Notes: generated by a model from the letters alone, not told the origin. 45,602 nucleotides of DNA from SIG440 sp045591095 (GCA_045591095.1 JAZNSF010000040.1:1-45602), one strand, 5' to 3'. Counted from the first letter of the stretch, positions 33,135-40,617 are shown. Made by a program: numbers and translations.

Positions 33135-33190
33135 AAACACAGAAAAAATCACAGAAAACTATTGACTATTATATTATTATATGATAGTAT
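33135..33190 (+). promoter_or_regulatory. Second microcompartment promoter with shared motif
   Basis: TTGACT (33162-33167), 17-base spacer, TAGTAT (33185-33190) in a very AT-rich 130-base gap before the aldolase gene. AAACACAGAAAAAA (33135-33148) is the reverse complement of the motif beside the GRE promoter, and a second ATCACAGAAAA follows. This suggests that the second half of the locus can be expressed separately under the same regulator. Confidence 0.55.
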
Positions 33191-33246
33191 ATAGGAAGAA
33201 ACAAAGTAAATTAAAGAAATTTAAAGATATAAAGGAGTGTTTGACT

Positions 33247-34056
33247 ATGATGTCAGAATACGAAATCAAGAAACAGATTTGTGACATTGGTAAGAGGATT
33301 TACGACAGAAGAATGGTTGCTGCAAATGATGGTAACATTTCAGTAAAAATTTCCGACAACGAATTCCTCTGCACACCCACAGGTGTAAGTAAGGGCTTTA
33401 TGACTCCTGATTACATTTGTAAGATTGACGGCGATGGCAATATCCTTCAGGCAAACAAGGGATTCAAGCCTTCATCAGAAATCAAGATGCATTTAAGAGT
33501 TTACAAGCATCGTCCTGATGTAAAAGCTGTCGTTCATGCTCATCCAATTTTTGCAACAAGCTTTGCTATCGCTGGTATTCCGCTTACACAGCCCATTATG
33601 CCTGAGGCAGTTATCGCACTTGGTTGTGTCCCGATTGCTGAATACGGCAGACCTTCAACAGAAGAAATTCCCGATGCAGTTGAAAAGTATCTTCAGTACT
33701 ATGATGCAGTACTTCTCGAAAGCCACGGTGCACTCACATATTCAGATTCACTTCTTGCTGCATACCACAAGATGGAATCTGTAGAGTTCTATGCAGAACT
33801 TCTTTACAAGGCAAGACAACTCGGCGGACCTAAGGAATTCACCAAAGAGCAGGTTGAACAGCTTTACGAAATCAGAAGAAAGTTCGGCATGACAGGTAAG
33901 CATCCTGCAAACCTTTGCCCCAATGCAAAGAGTGGTAAGTCAAGCTGCCACAGCTGCAACGGAAGCTGCGGTGGTCACGGCCACGCACAAGGCGGCGAAG
34001 ATGCAGAGCTTATCGCACAGATTACCAAAAAGGTTATGGCTCAGCTCGGCAAATAA
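33247..34056 (+). CDS. Class II aldolase (fuculose/rhamnulose-1-phosphate type) with C-terminal targeting tail
   Basis: 269 residues. The class II aldolase domain has NDGNISVK, PTGVSKGF, PSSEIKMH (catalytic Glu), the zinc motif VVHAHP (HxH) and the third zinc His in ESHGAL. It should cleave L-fuculose or L-rhamnulose 1-phosphate to DHAP and lactaldehyde. After residue 215 comes a linker with Cys at 224, 234, 237 and 241 and His at 235, 244 and 246 in Gly/Ser-rich sequence, then an amphipathic tail EDAELIAQITKKVMAQLGK that matches N-terminal tags on the other enzymes. The ATG at 33247 has AAAGGAG 9 bases upstream. Confidence 0.92.
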   Translation: MMSEYEIKKQICDIGKRIYDRRMVAANDGNISVKISDNEFLCTPTGVSKGFMTPDYICKIDGDGNILQANKGFKPSSEIKMHLRVYKHRPDVKAVVHAHPIFATSFAIAGIPLTQPIMPEAVIALGCVPIAEYGRPSTEEIPDAVEKYLQYYDAVLLESHGALTYSDSLLAAYHKMESVEFYAELLYKARQLGGPKEFTKEQVEQLYEIRRKFGMTGKHPANLCPNAKSGKSSCHSCNGSCGGHGHAQGGEDAELIAQITKKVMAQLGK

Positions 34057-34078
34057 TTTGCGGGGGGAGGCCGGCCTA

Positions 34079-34576
34079 ATGGATAAAGAAAAAATAAATC
34101 GTATTACTGATGCGGTTATGCGAGGCCTGGCAGGCGATAATTCTTCGCAAAAGCCATCCGGCAATTTCGGCTTGGCACAGGCAAAGAAGATTGCGGCTAA
34201 GGTTCAAGAGAAGGCTAAGGAAATGGGTCTTAACATAGTGGTTGCGGTTTCGGACCGCGGCGCAAGACCAATCCTTATCGAGTGTATGGACGATGCTTAC
34301 ATCGCAAGCTATGATGTAGCTTTAAACAAAGCCTACACGGTTGTAGCACTTAAGATGTCAACAAAGACTTTAAGCACTCTTGCAGCACCCGGTGGTTCCC
34401 TTTACGGAATCCAGTTTACAAACCAGGGTCAGATAGTTATATTCGGTGGCGGCGACCCACTTATCTATAACGGCGAGATTGTCGGCGGTCTTGGTGTCAG
34501 CGGTGGCTCGGAAGAGCAGGATACAGCGCTTTCGGCATACGGTGCATCTTTAATGAACGAAATAATGAACGGTTAA
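34079..34576 (+). CDS. HbpS/GlcG-like (DUF336) protein with N-terminal targeting tag
   Basis: 165 residues. Residues 1-20 form an amphipathic helix (KEKINRITDAVMRGLAG) resembling the other encapsulation tags, followed by a short polar linker. From about 30 on it is an HbpS/GlcG-type domain: LAQAKKIAAKVQEKAKEMG, VVAVSDRGARPI, AYTVVALKMSTKTL and the glycine-rich GGGDPLIYNGEIVGGLGVSGG. The same domain forms the C-terminal half of PduO, where it can bind haem or cobalamin; the adenosyltransferase half is absent. Its job in a B12-independent compartment is unknown. The ATG at 34079 follows GGGGGGAGG. Confidence 0.85.
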   Translation: MDKEKINRITDAVMRGLAGDNSSQKPSGNFGLAQAKKIAAKVQEKAKEMGLNIVVAVSDRGARPILIECMDDAYIASYDVALNKAYTVVALKMSTKTLSTLAAPGGSLYGIQFTNQGQIVIFGGGDPLIYNGEIVGGLGVSGGSEEQDTALSAYGASLMNEIMNG

Positions 34577-34617
34577 TTCCTTTAGATATTAAAATAAATG
34601 AAAGGAGAGTTATTGAT

Positions 34618-35814
34618 TTGAATAACAATGAAATAGAACAAATTGTAAAACAAGTCATTGCAGGCATGCAGGGTCAGACTATGGCAGCTAGCCCAAAGGC
34701 AGCAGGTCCGGTTCCTAAATCTGCACGTGTTGCAATGCTTACCGCTATCGAAAAAATCGAGCTTCAGGAATACAACATTCCCGAAATCGGTGATGACGAT
34801 ATCTTGGTAAAAGTTGAAGGTTGTGGTATCTGCGGTACCGACGCTCACGAATACAAGCGTGACCCATTCGGCCTTATCCCGGTTGTTCTTGGACACGAGG
34901 GCACAGGCGAAATCGTAAAGATTGGTAAGAATGTTAAGACAGACAGCGCAGGTAAAGCTCTTGGCGTTGGCGACAAGATTGTTACAAGCGTAATCCTTAA
35001 GGATGACCCAAACATCACAATGTTTGACCTTAACAAACAGAACGTAGGAGGCGCTGATGTTTTCGGACTACTTCCCGATGACGAAGTTCACTTCAACGGT
35101 TGGTTTGCAGATTACATAGTAATCGGTAAGGGCGCAACTATATTTAATGTATCTGACCTTGACCTTGATTCAAGAATCTTGATCGAGCCTTGCGCAGTAC
35201 TTGTTCATGCAGTTGAAAGAGCTAAGACTACTGGAATACTAAGATTCAACAGCCGCGTTGTTGTTCAGGGCTGCGGACCTATCGGTCTTATATGTATTGC
35301 AGTACTAAGAACAATGGGCGTTGAAAATATCACAGCTGTTGACGGCGAAGAAAAACGTCTTGAATTTGCAAAGCGTATGGGCGCAAGCAAGACTGTAAAC
35401 TTTAAGGACCACAAGGGAATTGAAGCACTAGCTGGTGCTGTTGAAGCAAGCTTTGACGGACACCTGGCAGACTTTGCTTTCCAGTGTACAGGTTCACCTG
35501 TTGCTCACAGCAACATCTACAAGTTTATAAGAAGCGGCGGCGGCCTTTGCGAGCTTGGCTTCTTTATAAATGGTGGCGACGCTACCATCAACCCCCACTT
35601 TGATCTTTGCTCAAAGGAAATTACATTGGTTGGTTCTTGGGTATACACACTCAGAGACTATGCAACTACATTTGACTTCCTTAAGAGAGCAATTGCTATC
35701 GGTCTTCCTATTAAGGAACTTATCACTCACAAGTTCCCGATGGAACAGATAAACGAAGCATTTGCAACAAACATCAAGATGGAAGGTCTTAAAATAGCAG
35801 TAATTAATGAATAA
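34618..35814 (+). CDS. Zinc-dependent medium-chain alcohol dehydrogenase with N-terminal targeting tag
   Basis: 398 residues. Residues 1-18 (NNNEIEQIVKQVIAGMQG) form a tag-like helix, then an Ala/Pro-rich linker. The MDR domain has the catalytic zinc residues in GCGICGTDAHE and GHEGTGE, and the NAD-binding GCGPIGLICIAV. The structural zinc lobe has no four-Cys motif. It probably reduces propanal to propanol to recycle NADH inside the shell, and may also reduce lactaldehyde to 1,2-propanediol. Most Pdu-type loci use an iron-dependent PduQ instead. The start is a TTG at 34618 with AAGGAG 10 bases upstream. Confidence 0.9.
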   Translation: MNNNEIEQIVKQVIAGMQGQTMAASPKAAGPVPKSARVAMLTAIEKIELQEYNIPEIGDDDILVKVEGCGICGTDAHEYKRDPFGLIPVVLGHEGTGEIVKIGKNVKTDSAGKALGVGDKIVTSVILKDDPNITMFDLNKQNVGGADVFGLLPDDEVHFNGWFADYIVIGKGATIFNVSDLDLDSRILIEPCAVLVHAVERAKTTGILRFNSRVVVQGCGPIGLICIAVLRTMGVENITAVDGEEKRLEFAKRMGASKTVNFKDHKGIEALAGAVEASFDGHLADFAFQCTGSPVAHSNIYKFIRSGGGLCELGFFINGGDATINPHFDLCSKEITLVGSWVYTLRDYATTFDFLKRAIAIGLPIKELITHKFPMEQINEAFATNIKMEGLKIAVINE

Positions 35815-35840
35815 TTTAAATATTTAGGAGGATTTTAAAA

Positions 35841-36116
35841 ATGGCACAGGAAGCATTAGGTATGATAGAAACAAGAGGTCTTGTTGCAGCAGTTGAGGCA
35901 GCAGACGCAATGGTTAAGGCAGCAGAGGTTGTACTTATCGGTACAGAGAAGATCGGTTCAGGTCTTGTAAGTGTTATGGTTCGCGGTGATGTAGGCGCAG
36001 TTAAGGCTGCTGTTGAAGCTGGCGGTCAGAGCGCTCAGAGACTTGGCGAAATCATCGCTACACACGTAATCCCCAGACCTCATTCAGACGTTGAGAAGAT
36101 TCTTCCCAAGTTCTAA
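35841..36116 (+). CDS. Microcompartment shell hexamer (BMC-H), copy 1
   Basis: 91 residues, one canonical BMC domain: ALGMIETRGLVAAVEAADAM, the pore loop EKIGSGL, VRGDVGAVKAAVEAG and HVIPRPHSDVEKIL. This is the PduA/EutM type, the main facet tile; pores pass small polar substrates. It is nearly identical to the core of the next gene. AGGAGG precedes the ATG. The gene is likely among the most highly expressed in the locus. Confidence 0.96.
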   Translation: MAQEALGMIETRGLVAAVEAADAMVKAAEVVLIGTEKIGSGLVSVMVRGDVGAVKAAVEAGGQSAQRLGEIIATHVIPRPHSDVEKILPKF

Positions 36117-36129
36117 GAGGTGATTTTAA

Positions 36130-36528
36130 ATGGCAAATAACTCTACAACAAAAAAGACAGTTATTGCAAAAACTGAAGTAAAGAAAAATAATGAAGCCAA
36201 GGTAAAAACCGAGGCCACACAAAATAAACCTTTAAAGGAGGAAAAGAAAATGGCACAAGAAGCATTGGGCATGATTGAAACAAGAGGCTTGGTAGCTGCA
36301 ATTGAAGCTGCTGATGCAATGGTAAAGGCTGCAAACGTTACACTTATTGGTACTGAAAAGATTGGTTCAGGTCTTGTAAGTGTTATGGTTCGTGGTGACG
36401 TAGGTGCTGTTAAGTCAGCTGTTGAAGCTGGTGGCGCAAGCGCTCAGAAGCTTGGCGAAATCATCGCTACACACGTAATTCCGAGACCTCATTCGGATGT
36501 TGAGAAAATTTTGCCTGTTCTTAAATAG
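36130..36528 (+). CDS. BMC-H shell protein, copy 2, with 40-residue N-terminal extension and internal start
   Basis: 132 residues from the first ATG. Residues 1-40 are low-complexity and Lys/Glu/Thr/Asn-rich (11 Lys), predicted disordered. From Met41 the sequence is a BMC-H domain about 90 percent identical to copy 1 with the same EKIGSGL pore. The first ATG has GAGGTGA 6 bases upstream. The internal ATG (36250) has a perfect AAAGGAGG 8 bases upstream. Both forms are therefore expected, recalling PduB/PduB', where the long form ties the shell to its cargo. The extended form could line the inside or outside of the shell. Confidence 0.92.
   Translation: MANNSTTKKTVIAKTEVKKNNEAKVKTEATQNKPLKEEKKMAQEALGMIETRGLVAAIEAADAMVKAANVTLIGTEKIGSGLVSVMVRGDVGAVKSAVEAGGASAQKLGEIIATHVIPRPHSDVEKILPVLK
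36234..36252 (+). promoter_or_regulatory. Internal ribosome site and second start of BMC-H copy 2
   Basis: AAAGGAGG (36234-36241), 8-base spacer, ATG (36250-36252), in frame with the longer reading frame. It would yield a 92-residue plain BMC-H. The site encodes the KEEK part of the extension. Confidence 0.8.
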
Positions 36529-36562
36529 TTTTATTTAATGGCAAAGCTATATGGCAGTTATG

Positions 36563-36585
36563 GGGGCGGACGTTCGCTCCGCCCC
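36563..36585 (+). other. GC-rich hairpin without T-run between shell genes
   Basis: GGGGCGGA (36563-36570) pairs perfectly with TCCGCCCC (36578-36585) around CGTTCGC. No T-run follows, so it is not a standard terminator. It lies between the abundant BMC-H genes and the rare pentamer gene, where it could protect upstream mRNA ends or reduce downstream expression. Confidence 0.65.
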
Positions 36586-36617
36586 GAATGCTATATACAG
36601 AAAGGAAACTTTTAGTT

Positions 36618-36872
36618 ATGATTATCGGAAAAGTAATTGGAAGCGTTGTTTCCACACGCAAGAACGAAAACCTGGTTGGCAGCAAGTTTATGATTGTTGA
36701 GCCTACCGAGGGTAAGAAAGAAAAGATAATTGCGATTGATAATATAGGCGCAGGTATCGGCGAGTATGTATTGGTTGCTTTGGGCAGCGCTGCTCGTATT
36801 GGCTGCGGAAAAGAACTTTCACCAATTGATGCAGCGATTGTTGGTATCATTGACGATGGCGAAAAGTTTTAA
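36618..36872 (+). CDS. Microcompartment pentameric vertex protein (EutN/CcmL type)
   Basis: 84 residues. It begins with the family hallmark IIGKVIGSVVSTRK, continues GSKFMIVEP, and has the GIGEYVLVALGSAAR and PIDAAIVGIID parts. Pentamers close the twelve vertices of the shell, so only few copies are needed. The ATG at 36618 is chosen because it gives the conserved start and follows AAAGGA; an in-frame upstream ATG lacks family similarity. Confidence 0.95.
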   Translation: MIIGKVIGSVVSTRKNENLVGSKFMIVEPTEGKKEKIIAIDNIGAGIGEYVLVALGSAARIGCGKELSPIDAAIVGIIDDGEKF

Positions 36873-36911
36873 TTAGTATTAATACTTTAAGAGAAAGGGG
36901 ATTGCTTACCA

Positions 36912-38240
36912 ATGAAGATTGAGGAAATGTCAAAAGTATTGAAAGACTGCGGAATAGTCGGCGCCGGTGGAGCAGGATTCCCTTCGTATGCCAAGCTTAA
37001 TGCTGAGGCAGATACAATTATACTAAACTGTGCCGAGTGCGAGCCGCTTTTCAGACTTCACAGACAGCTTCTTGCAAAGTTTGCAGAAGAAATAATGTGG
37101 GCGCTTGACAAGGTAAGAGAGGCTGTTTCGGCAGAAAGTGCAATTATTGCAGTAAAAGAATCTTATGACGAGACGATAGAATCAGTTAAGGAGCATCTTG
37201 ATTCGTACAAGGGTATGAAAATTTCGTTGCTCCCCGAAATTTATCCGGCAGGTGACGAGGTAGTCACCATATACGAAACTACAGGCAGAGTCGTAGAGCC
37301 AGGGAAACTGCCTATCAGTAAGGGCGTTATTGTATTTAACGTAGAAACTATGCTGAATGCATATTATGCCCTAAAGGAAAACACTCCTGTTTGTTATAAA
37401 TACGTAACTGTTGCAGGGGCTGTAAAAAATCCTATCACATTAAAAGTACCGCTTGGTATCACCCTTAAGGATGCCGTAAAAATGGCAGGTGGCGAGTCAA
37501 TTTCTGAGACCGAATATATAAACGGCGGTGCTATGACAGGACGTCTGGCAGACAAAAACGAGGTCGTAACAAAGACCACAAATGCAGTTTTGGTTTTGCC
37601 TAAAGACCATCCGGTCATTATGAAGAAGAAAGCAAATTCAAAAATTAATATATACAGAGCGATGAGTTCTTGTTGTCAGTGCAGAATGTGCACAGACCTT
37701 TGCTCGAGGAATCTACTTGGTCATCCGATTGAGCCACATTCGGTAATGAGAGCTGTTTCAAAAGGAATGACATCGGATATCGCGGCGGTTGTAAATACGG
37801 CGTATTGTTCGCAGTGTAAGCTTTGCGAAATGTATGCGTGCCCGCAGGGACTTTCGCCCGGAACTATGATTGGCGAACTTAAGGACCAGTTAAGAGCAAA
37901 AGGTATCGAACTCCCCAAAGAACCAAAGTTCAGGGGCGTTGACCCGCAAAGAGAATTTAGGGTTGTTCCGATGGAAAGGCTGATAGCAAGACTTGGCGTT
38001 ACCGAATACAACGAAGAAGCGCCTATCAGCGATATGAAATGCACCAAGAAGGAACTAAAGATTGCTCTTTCGCAGCACATTGGACAGCCGGCAAAACCGA
38101 TTGTCAAAAAGGGCGACGAGGTAGCAGCTTTCCAAAAGATAGCTACTTGCGAGGGCTTGGGCGCAGAAATTCATAGCCCAATAGATGCAAAAGTAAAAGA
38201 AATTACAGATAAGTTTATAATATTAAGCAGTAAAGAATAA
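36912..38240 (+). CDS. PduS-like RnfC-family electron transfer protein
   Basis: 442 residues. The N-terminal flavin/NADH-binding part has GIVGAGGAGFPSYAKL and NCAECEPL; an SLBB-like part follows; then two [4Fe-4S] motifs, CCQCRMCTDLC and CSQCKLCEMYACP, and a C-terminal GAEIHSPIDAKVKEI segment. In B12-type Pdu systems PduS reduces cobalamin. Here there is no B12 enzyme, so it more likely moves electrons across the shell, perhaps through the PduT-like pore protein next to it, or supplies electrons to the activase. It has no evident targeting tag. Confidence 0.9.
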   Translation: MKIEEMSKVLKDCGIVGAGGAGFPSYAKLNAEADTIILNCAECEPLFRLHRQLLAKFAEEIMWALDKVREAVSAESAIIAVKESYDETIESVKEHLDSYKGMKISLLPEIYPAGDEVVTIYETTGRVVEPGKLPISKGVIVFNVETMLNAYYALKENTPVCYKYVTVAGAVKNPITLKVPLGITLKDAVKMAGGESISETEYINGGAMTGRLADKNEVVTKTTNAVLVLPKDHPVIMKKKANSKINIYRAMSSCCQCRMCTDLCSRNLLGHPIEPHSVMRAVSKGMTSDIAAVVNTAYCSQCKLCEMYACPQGLSPGTMIGELKDQLRAKGIELPKEPKFRGVDPQREFRVVPMERLIARLGVTEYNEEAPISDMKCTKKELKIALSQHIGQPAKPIVKKGDEVAAFQKIATCEGLGAEIHSPIDAKVKEITDKFIILSSKE

Positions 38241-38256
38241 GGAGGAAATCTGAAAA

Positions 38257-38805
38257 ATGGGAAAAGCGTTAGCAATGGCAGAGTTTACTACGGTTTCCAC
38301 CGGTATTCGCGCTGCTGATATGATGATAAAAACGGCTGAAGTAAAAGTTATTGAGGCCGAGGTTGTCTGCCCCGGTAAGTACATAGTGCTTATTGAGGGT
38401 GATTTAAGTGCGGTTCGTGCATCTGTTGACACAGTAAAGACCGCGTTCCCGGACAAACTGATTGACAGCTTTGTCTTAGGCAATCCTCACGATTCAATCT
38501 TCCCTGCTATTTATGGCAGCAGCGAGATTAAGGACAAACGTGCGCTTGGCGTTTTGGAGACTTATTCAGCAGCGTCAATAATTGCCGCAGCTGATATTGC
38601 AGCTAAGACATCTATAGTAAGTCTTATCGAGCTTAGAGTTGCAAGAGGTATGTGCGGTAAGTCATATATGCTCCTTACCGGTGAGGTTGCAGCGGTTGAG
38701 GCCGCTATCGAAAAGGCAAAGATGCAGGTTAAGGACGGAGCAATGTTCTTAGACAGCTCGGTTATTGCAAATCCTGATGACAAACTGTGGGAAACCATAA
38801 TATAA
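38257..38805 (+). CDS. PduT-like tandem-domain shell trimer (BMC-T)
   Basis: 182 residues with two BMC domains (about 5-88 and 93-182: VSTGIRAADMMIKTAEVKVIEAE and GVLETYSAASIIAAADIAAKTS). Cys38 in AEVVCPGKY is at the position that in PduT holds a [4Fe-4S] cluster in the central pore. The trimer could thus pass electrons through the shell. It lies 16 bases after the PduS-like gene, its expected partner. AAGGAGG precedes the ATG. Confidence 0.93.
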   Translation: MGKALAMAEFTTVSTGIRAADMMIKTAEVKVIEAEVVCPGKYIVLIEGDLSAVRASVDTVKTAFPDKLIDSFVLGNPHDSIFPAIYGSSEIKDKRALGVLETYSAASIIAAADIAAKTSIVSLIELRVARGMCGKSYMLLTGEVAAVEAAIEKAKMQVKDGAMFLDSSVIANPDDKLWETII

Positions 38806-38839
38806 CTATTACAGCGAAACAGAGAGGTGTGTATTTAAA

Positions 38840-40225
38840 ATGGTTGATGAAAAGTACATAAGTCGTATAGTTGAAAGTGTTATAAAGAATATCGACGTAG
38901 CTCCCGATAAGAATTTAAAGGGTGTTTTCGAAACGATGGAAGAAGCTCTTGAAGCTGTGTCGAAGGCATATATTGAATTTAAGAGCTATACAGTTGAGCA
39001 GCGCGAAAAGATGATTGCTAAAATCCGCGAGCTTACATTAGAGGAAGCCGAGAAAATGGCAAGGCTTGGCGTTGAAGAAACCGGTATGGGCAGAGTTGAA
39101 GATAAAATTATCAAGCATCAGCTCGTTGCAAATAAAACTCCCGGTACTGAGGACCTTCAGCCTTCAGTAAAGACAGGCGACGATGGTCTTACTCTTATCG
39201 AGATGGCGCCTTTTGGTGTTATTGGAAGTATTACACCTTCGACAAACCCAAGTGAAACTGTAATTTGTAACTCTATCGGTATGATTGCTGGTGGTAATGC
39301 GGTTGTATTTAACCCCCACCCAAATGCAAAGAGAATTGCAAACTACGCAGTTGACCTTGTAAACCGTGGTATACTTGCTGCAGGCGGTCCTGAAAACTTG
39401 GTTGTATCGGTTAAGAATCCTACAATGGATACATCAAACACAATGGTTAAGTCTCCGCTTGTTCGTATGCTGGTTGCAACCGGCGGACCCGGCGTTGTAA
39501 AGATGCTTCTTTCTTCAGGTAAGAAGGCAATCGGTGCTGGCGCAGGTAACCCTCCCGTTATCGTTGACGACACAGCTGACATCAAAAAGGCTGCTGCTGA
39601 CATCGTAAAGGGCGCAAGCTTTGACAACAACCTTCCTTGTATTGCTGAAAAGGAATGTTTTGTATTCAATACTGTTGCAAACGAGCTTATCTCTGCAATG
39701 CAGCAAAGCGGTGCTTACCTTTTAAAGGGCGCAGAAATTGACAGACTCTTAAAAGTTGCACTTGTAGAAAAAGACGGCAAGTACAGCATAAACAAGAACT
39801 GGGTAGGCAGAAATGCAGGTAAGTTCCTAAAAGAAATCGGTATCGATGCTGACCCAAGGCTTATTATCTGCGAGACAGATGCAAACCATCCGTTTGTTCA
39901 GGTTGAAATGATGATGCCAATCCTTCCGATTGTAAGGGTTTCAAGCATCGAAGAAGCAATTTCGCTTGCAGTACAGGCAGAACACGGCAACCGTCACTCT
40001 GCTCACATTCATTCAAAGAATGTTGACCGTCTTACAGCATTTGCAAGAGCGGTTGAAACAACTATCTTTGTAAAGAACGCACCTTCTTATGCAGGTATCG
40101 GTGCAGGCGGCGAAGGCCATACAACATTTACTATTGCAGGTCCGACAGGCGAAGGTCTTACATCTGCAAGGTCGTTTACACGTCAGAGAAGATGCGTAAT
40201 GGCAGACGGACTTCACATAGTATAG
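38840..40225 (+). CDS. pduP: CoA-acylating propionaldehyde dehydrogenase (PduP type) with N-terminal tag
   Basis: 461 residues. Residues 1-19 (VDEKYISRIVESVIKNID) form the amphipathic tag, as in PduP and EutE-type enzymes of compartments. The ALDH domain has ITPSTNPSET, the NAD-binding ATGGPGVVK, the GAGAGNPPV segment, and the catalytic Cys in FDNNLPCIAE. It converts propanal plus CoA to propionyl-CoA with NADH formation. GAGAGGTG precedes the ATG. NADH made here would balance the alcohol dehydrogenase. Confidence 0.95.
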   Translation: MVDEKYISRIVESVIKNIDVAPDKNLKGVFETMEEALEAVSKAYIEFKSYTVEQREKMIAKIRELTLEEAEKMARLGVEETGMGRVEDKIIKHQLVANKTPGTEDLQPSVKTGDDGLTLIEMAPFGVIGSITPSTNPSETVICNSIGMIAGGNAVVFNPHPNAKRIANYAVDLVNRGILAAGGPENLVVSVKNPTMDTSNTMVKSPLVRMLVATGGPGVVKMLLSSGKKAIGAGAGNPPVIVDDTADIKKAAADIVKGASFDNNLPCIAEKECFVFNTVANELISAMQQSGAYLLKGAEIDRLLKVALVEKDGKYSINKNWVGRNAGKFLKEIGIDADPRLIICETDANHPFVQVEMMMPILPIVRVSSIEEAISLAVQAEHGNRHSAHIHSKNVDRLTAFARAVETTIFVKNAPSYAGIGAGGEGHTTFTIAGPTGEGLTSARSFTRQRRCVMADGLHIV

Positions 40226-40263
40226 TTTAGCAAACAGACAATTTACCGAAAGGGATTTAATTT

Positions 40264-40611
40264 ATGAAAGCATTAGGAATGATTGAGGTTTACACCTTTT
40301 CGACAGCGGCTTGCGTTGCTGACATTTGTGCTAAGACCGCGGATGTAAAAGTTATTGCCTTTGACCGCAACAGACCCAAAGACCCGTCTGCTCCACCGCT
40401 GGTTATGCAGGTGAAGATTTCGGGTAATGTTGCAGCGGTAAAGGCGGCAATCGTAGCGGGCAGAGCATATGCTGAATCAAAAGGCAGGTACATCGTATCC
40501 CATATAATTGCAAATCCGGGCGAAGGCGTTGAAAAAATGGCATATCTTCTGGATTTCAATAAGGATAAATTCAATAAGAAATTGCCAAAGAACTTTATGG
40601 AGGAGGATTAG
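40264..40611 (+). CDS. Single-domain shell protein with altered pore loop and C-terminal tail
   Basis: 115 residues. The BMC-H fold is clear (ALGMIEVYTFSTAACVADICAKTADVKVI, NVAAVKAAIVAGRAYA, HIIANPGEGVEKM by parts). Where other hexamers have EKIGSGL, this one has FDRNRPKDPSAPPLV, a longer Pro- and charge-rich loop without the Gly-Ser-Gly pore. A basic 20-residue tail follows the domain. It may form a closed or wider pore, or a special hexamer. AAAGGG lies before the ATG. It lies in the pduP-shell-shell-pduL run. Confidence 0.9.
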   Translation: MKALGMIEVYTFSTAACVADICAKTADVKVIAFDRNRPKDPSAPPLVMQVKISGNVAAVKAAIVAGRAYAESKGRYIVSHIIANPGEGVEKMAYLLDFNKDKFNKKLPKNFMEED

Positions 40612-40617
40612 CCTAGC

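Noticed and set aside
34066..34078. GGCCGGCC palindrome before the HbpS-like gene as an operator
   Set aside because: It is short, next to the ribosome site and not repeated elsewhere in the locus.
34079..34576. PduO corrinoid adenosyltransferase
   Set aside because: Only the HbpS/GlcG-like half is present; the adenosyltransferase domain and any B12-dependent enzyme are missing.
36538..36615. 25-codon frame between BMC-H copy 2 and the pentamer gene as a real gene
   Set aside because: No ribosome site precedes it and it runs through a GC-rich hairpin; kept only as a possible coupling frame.
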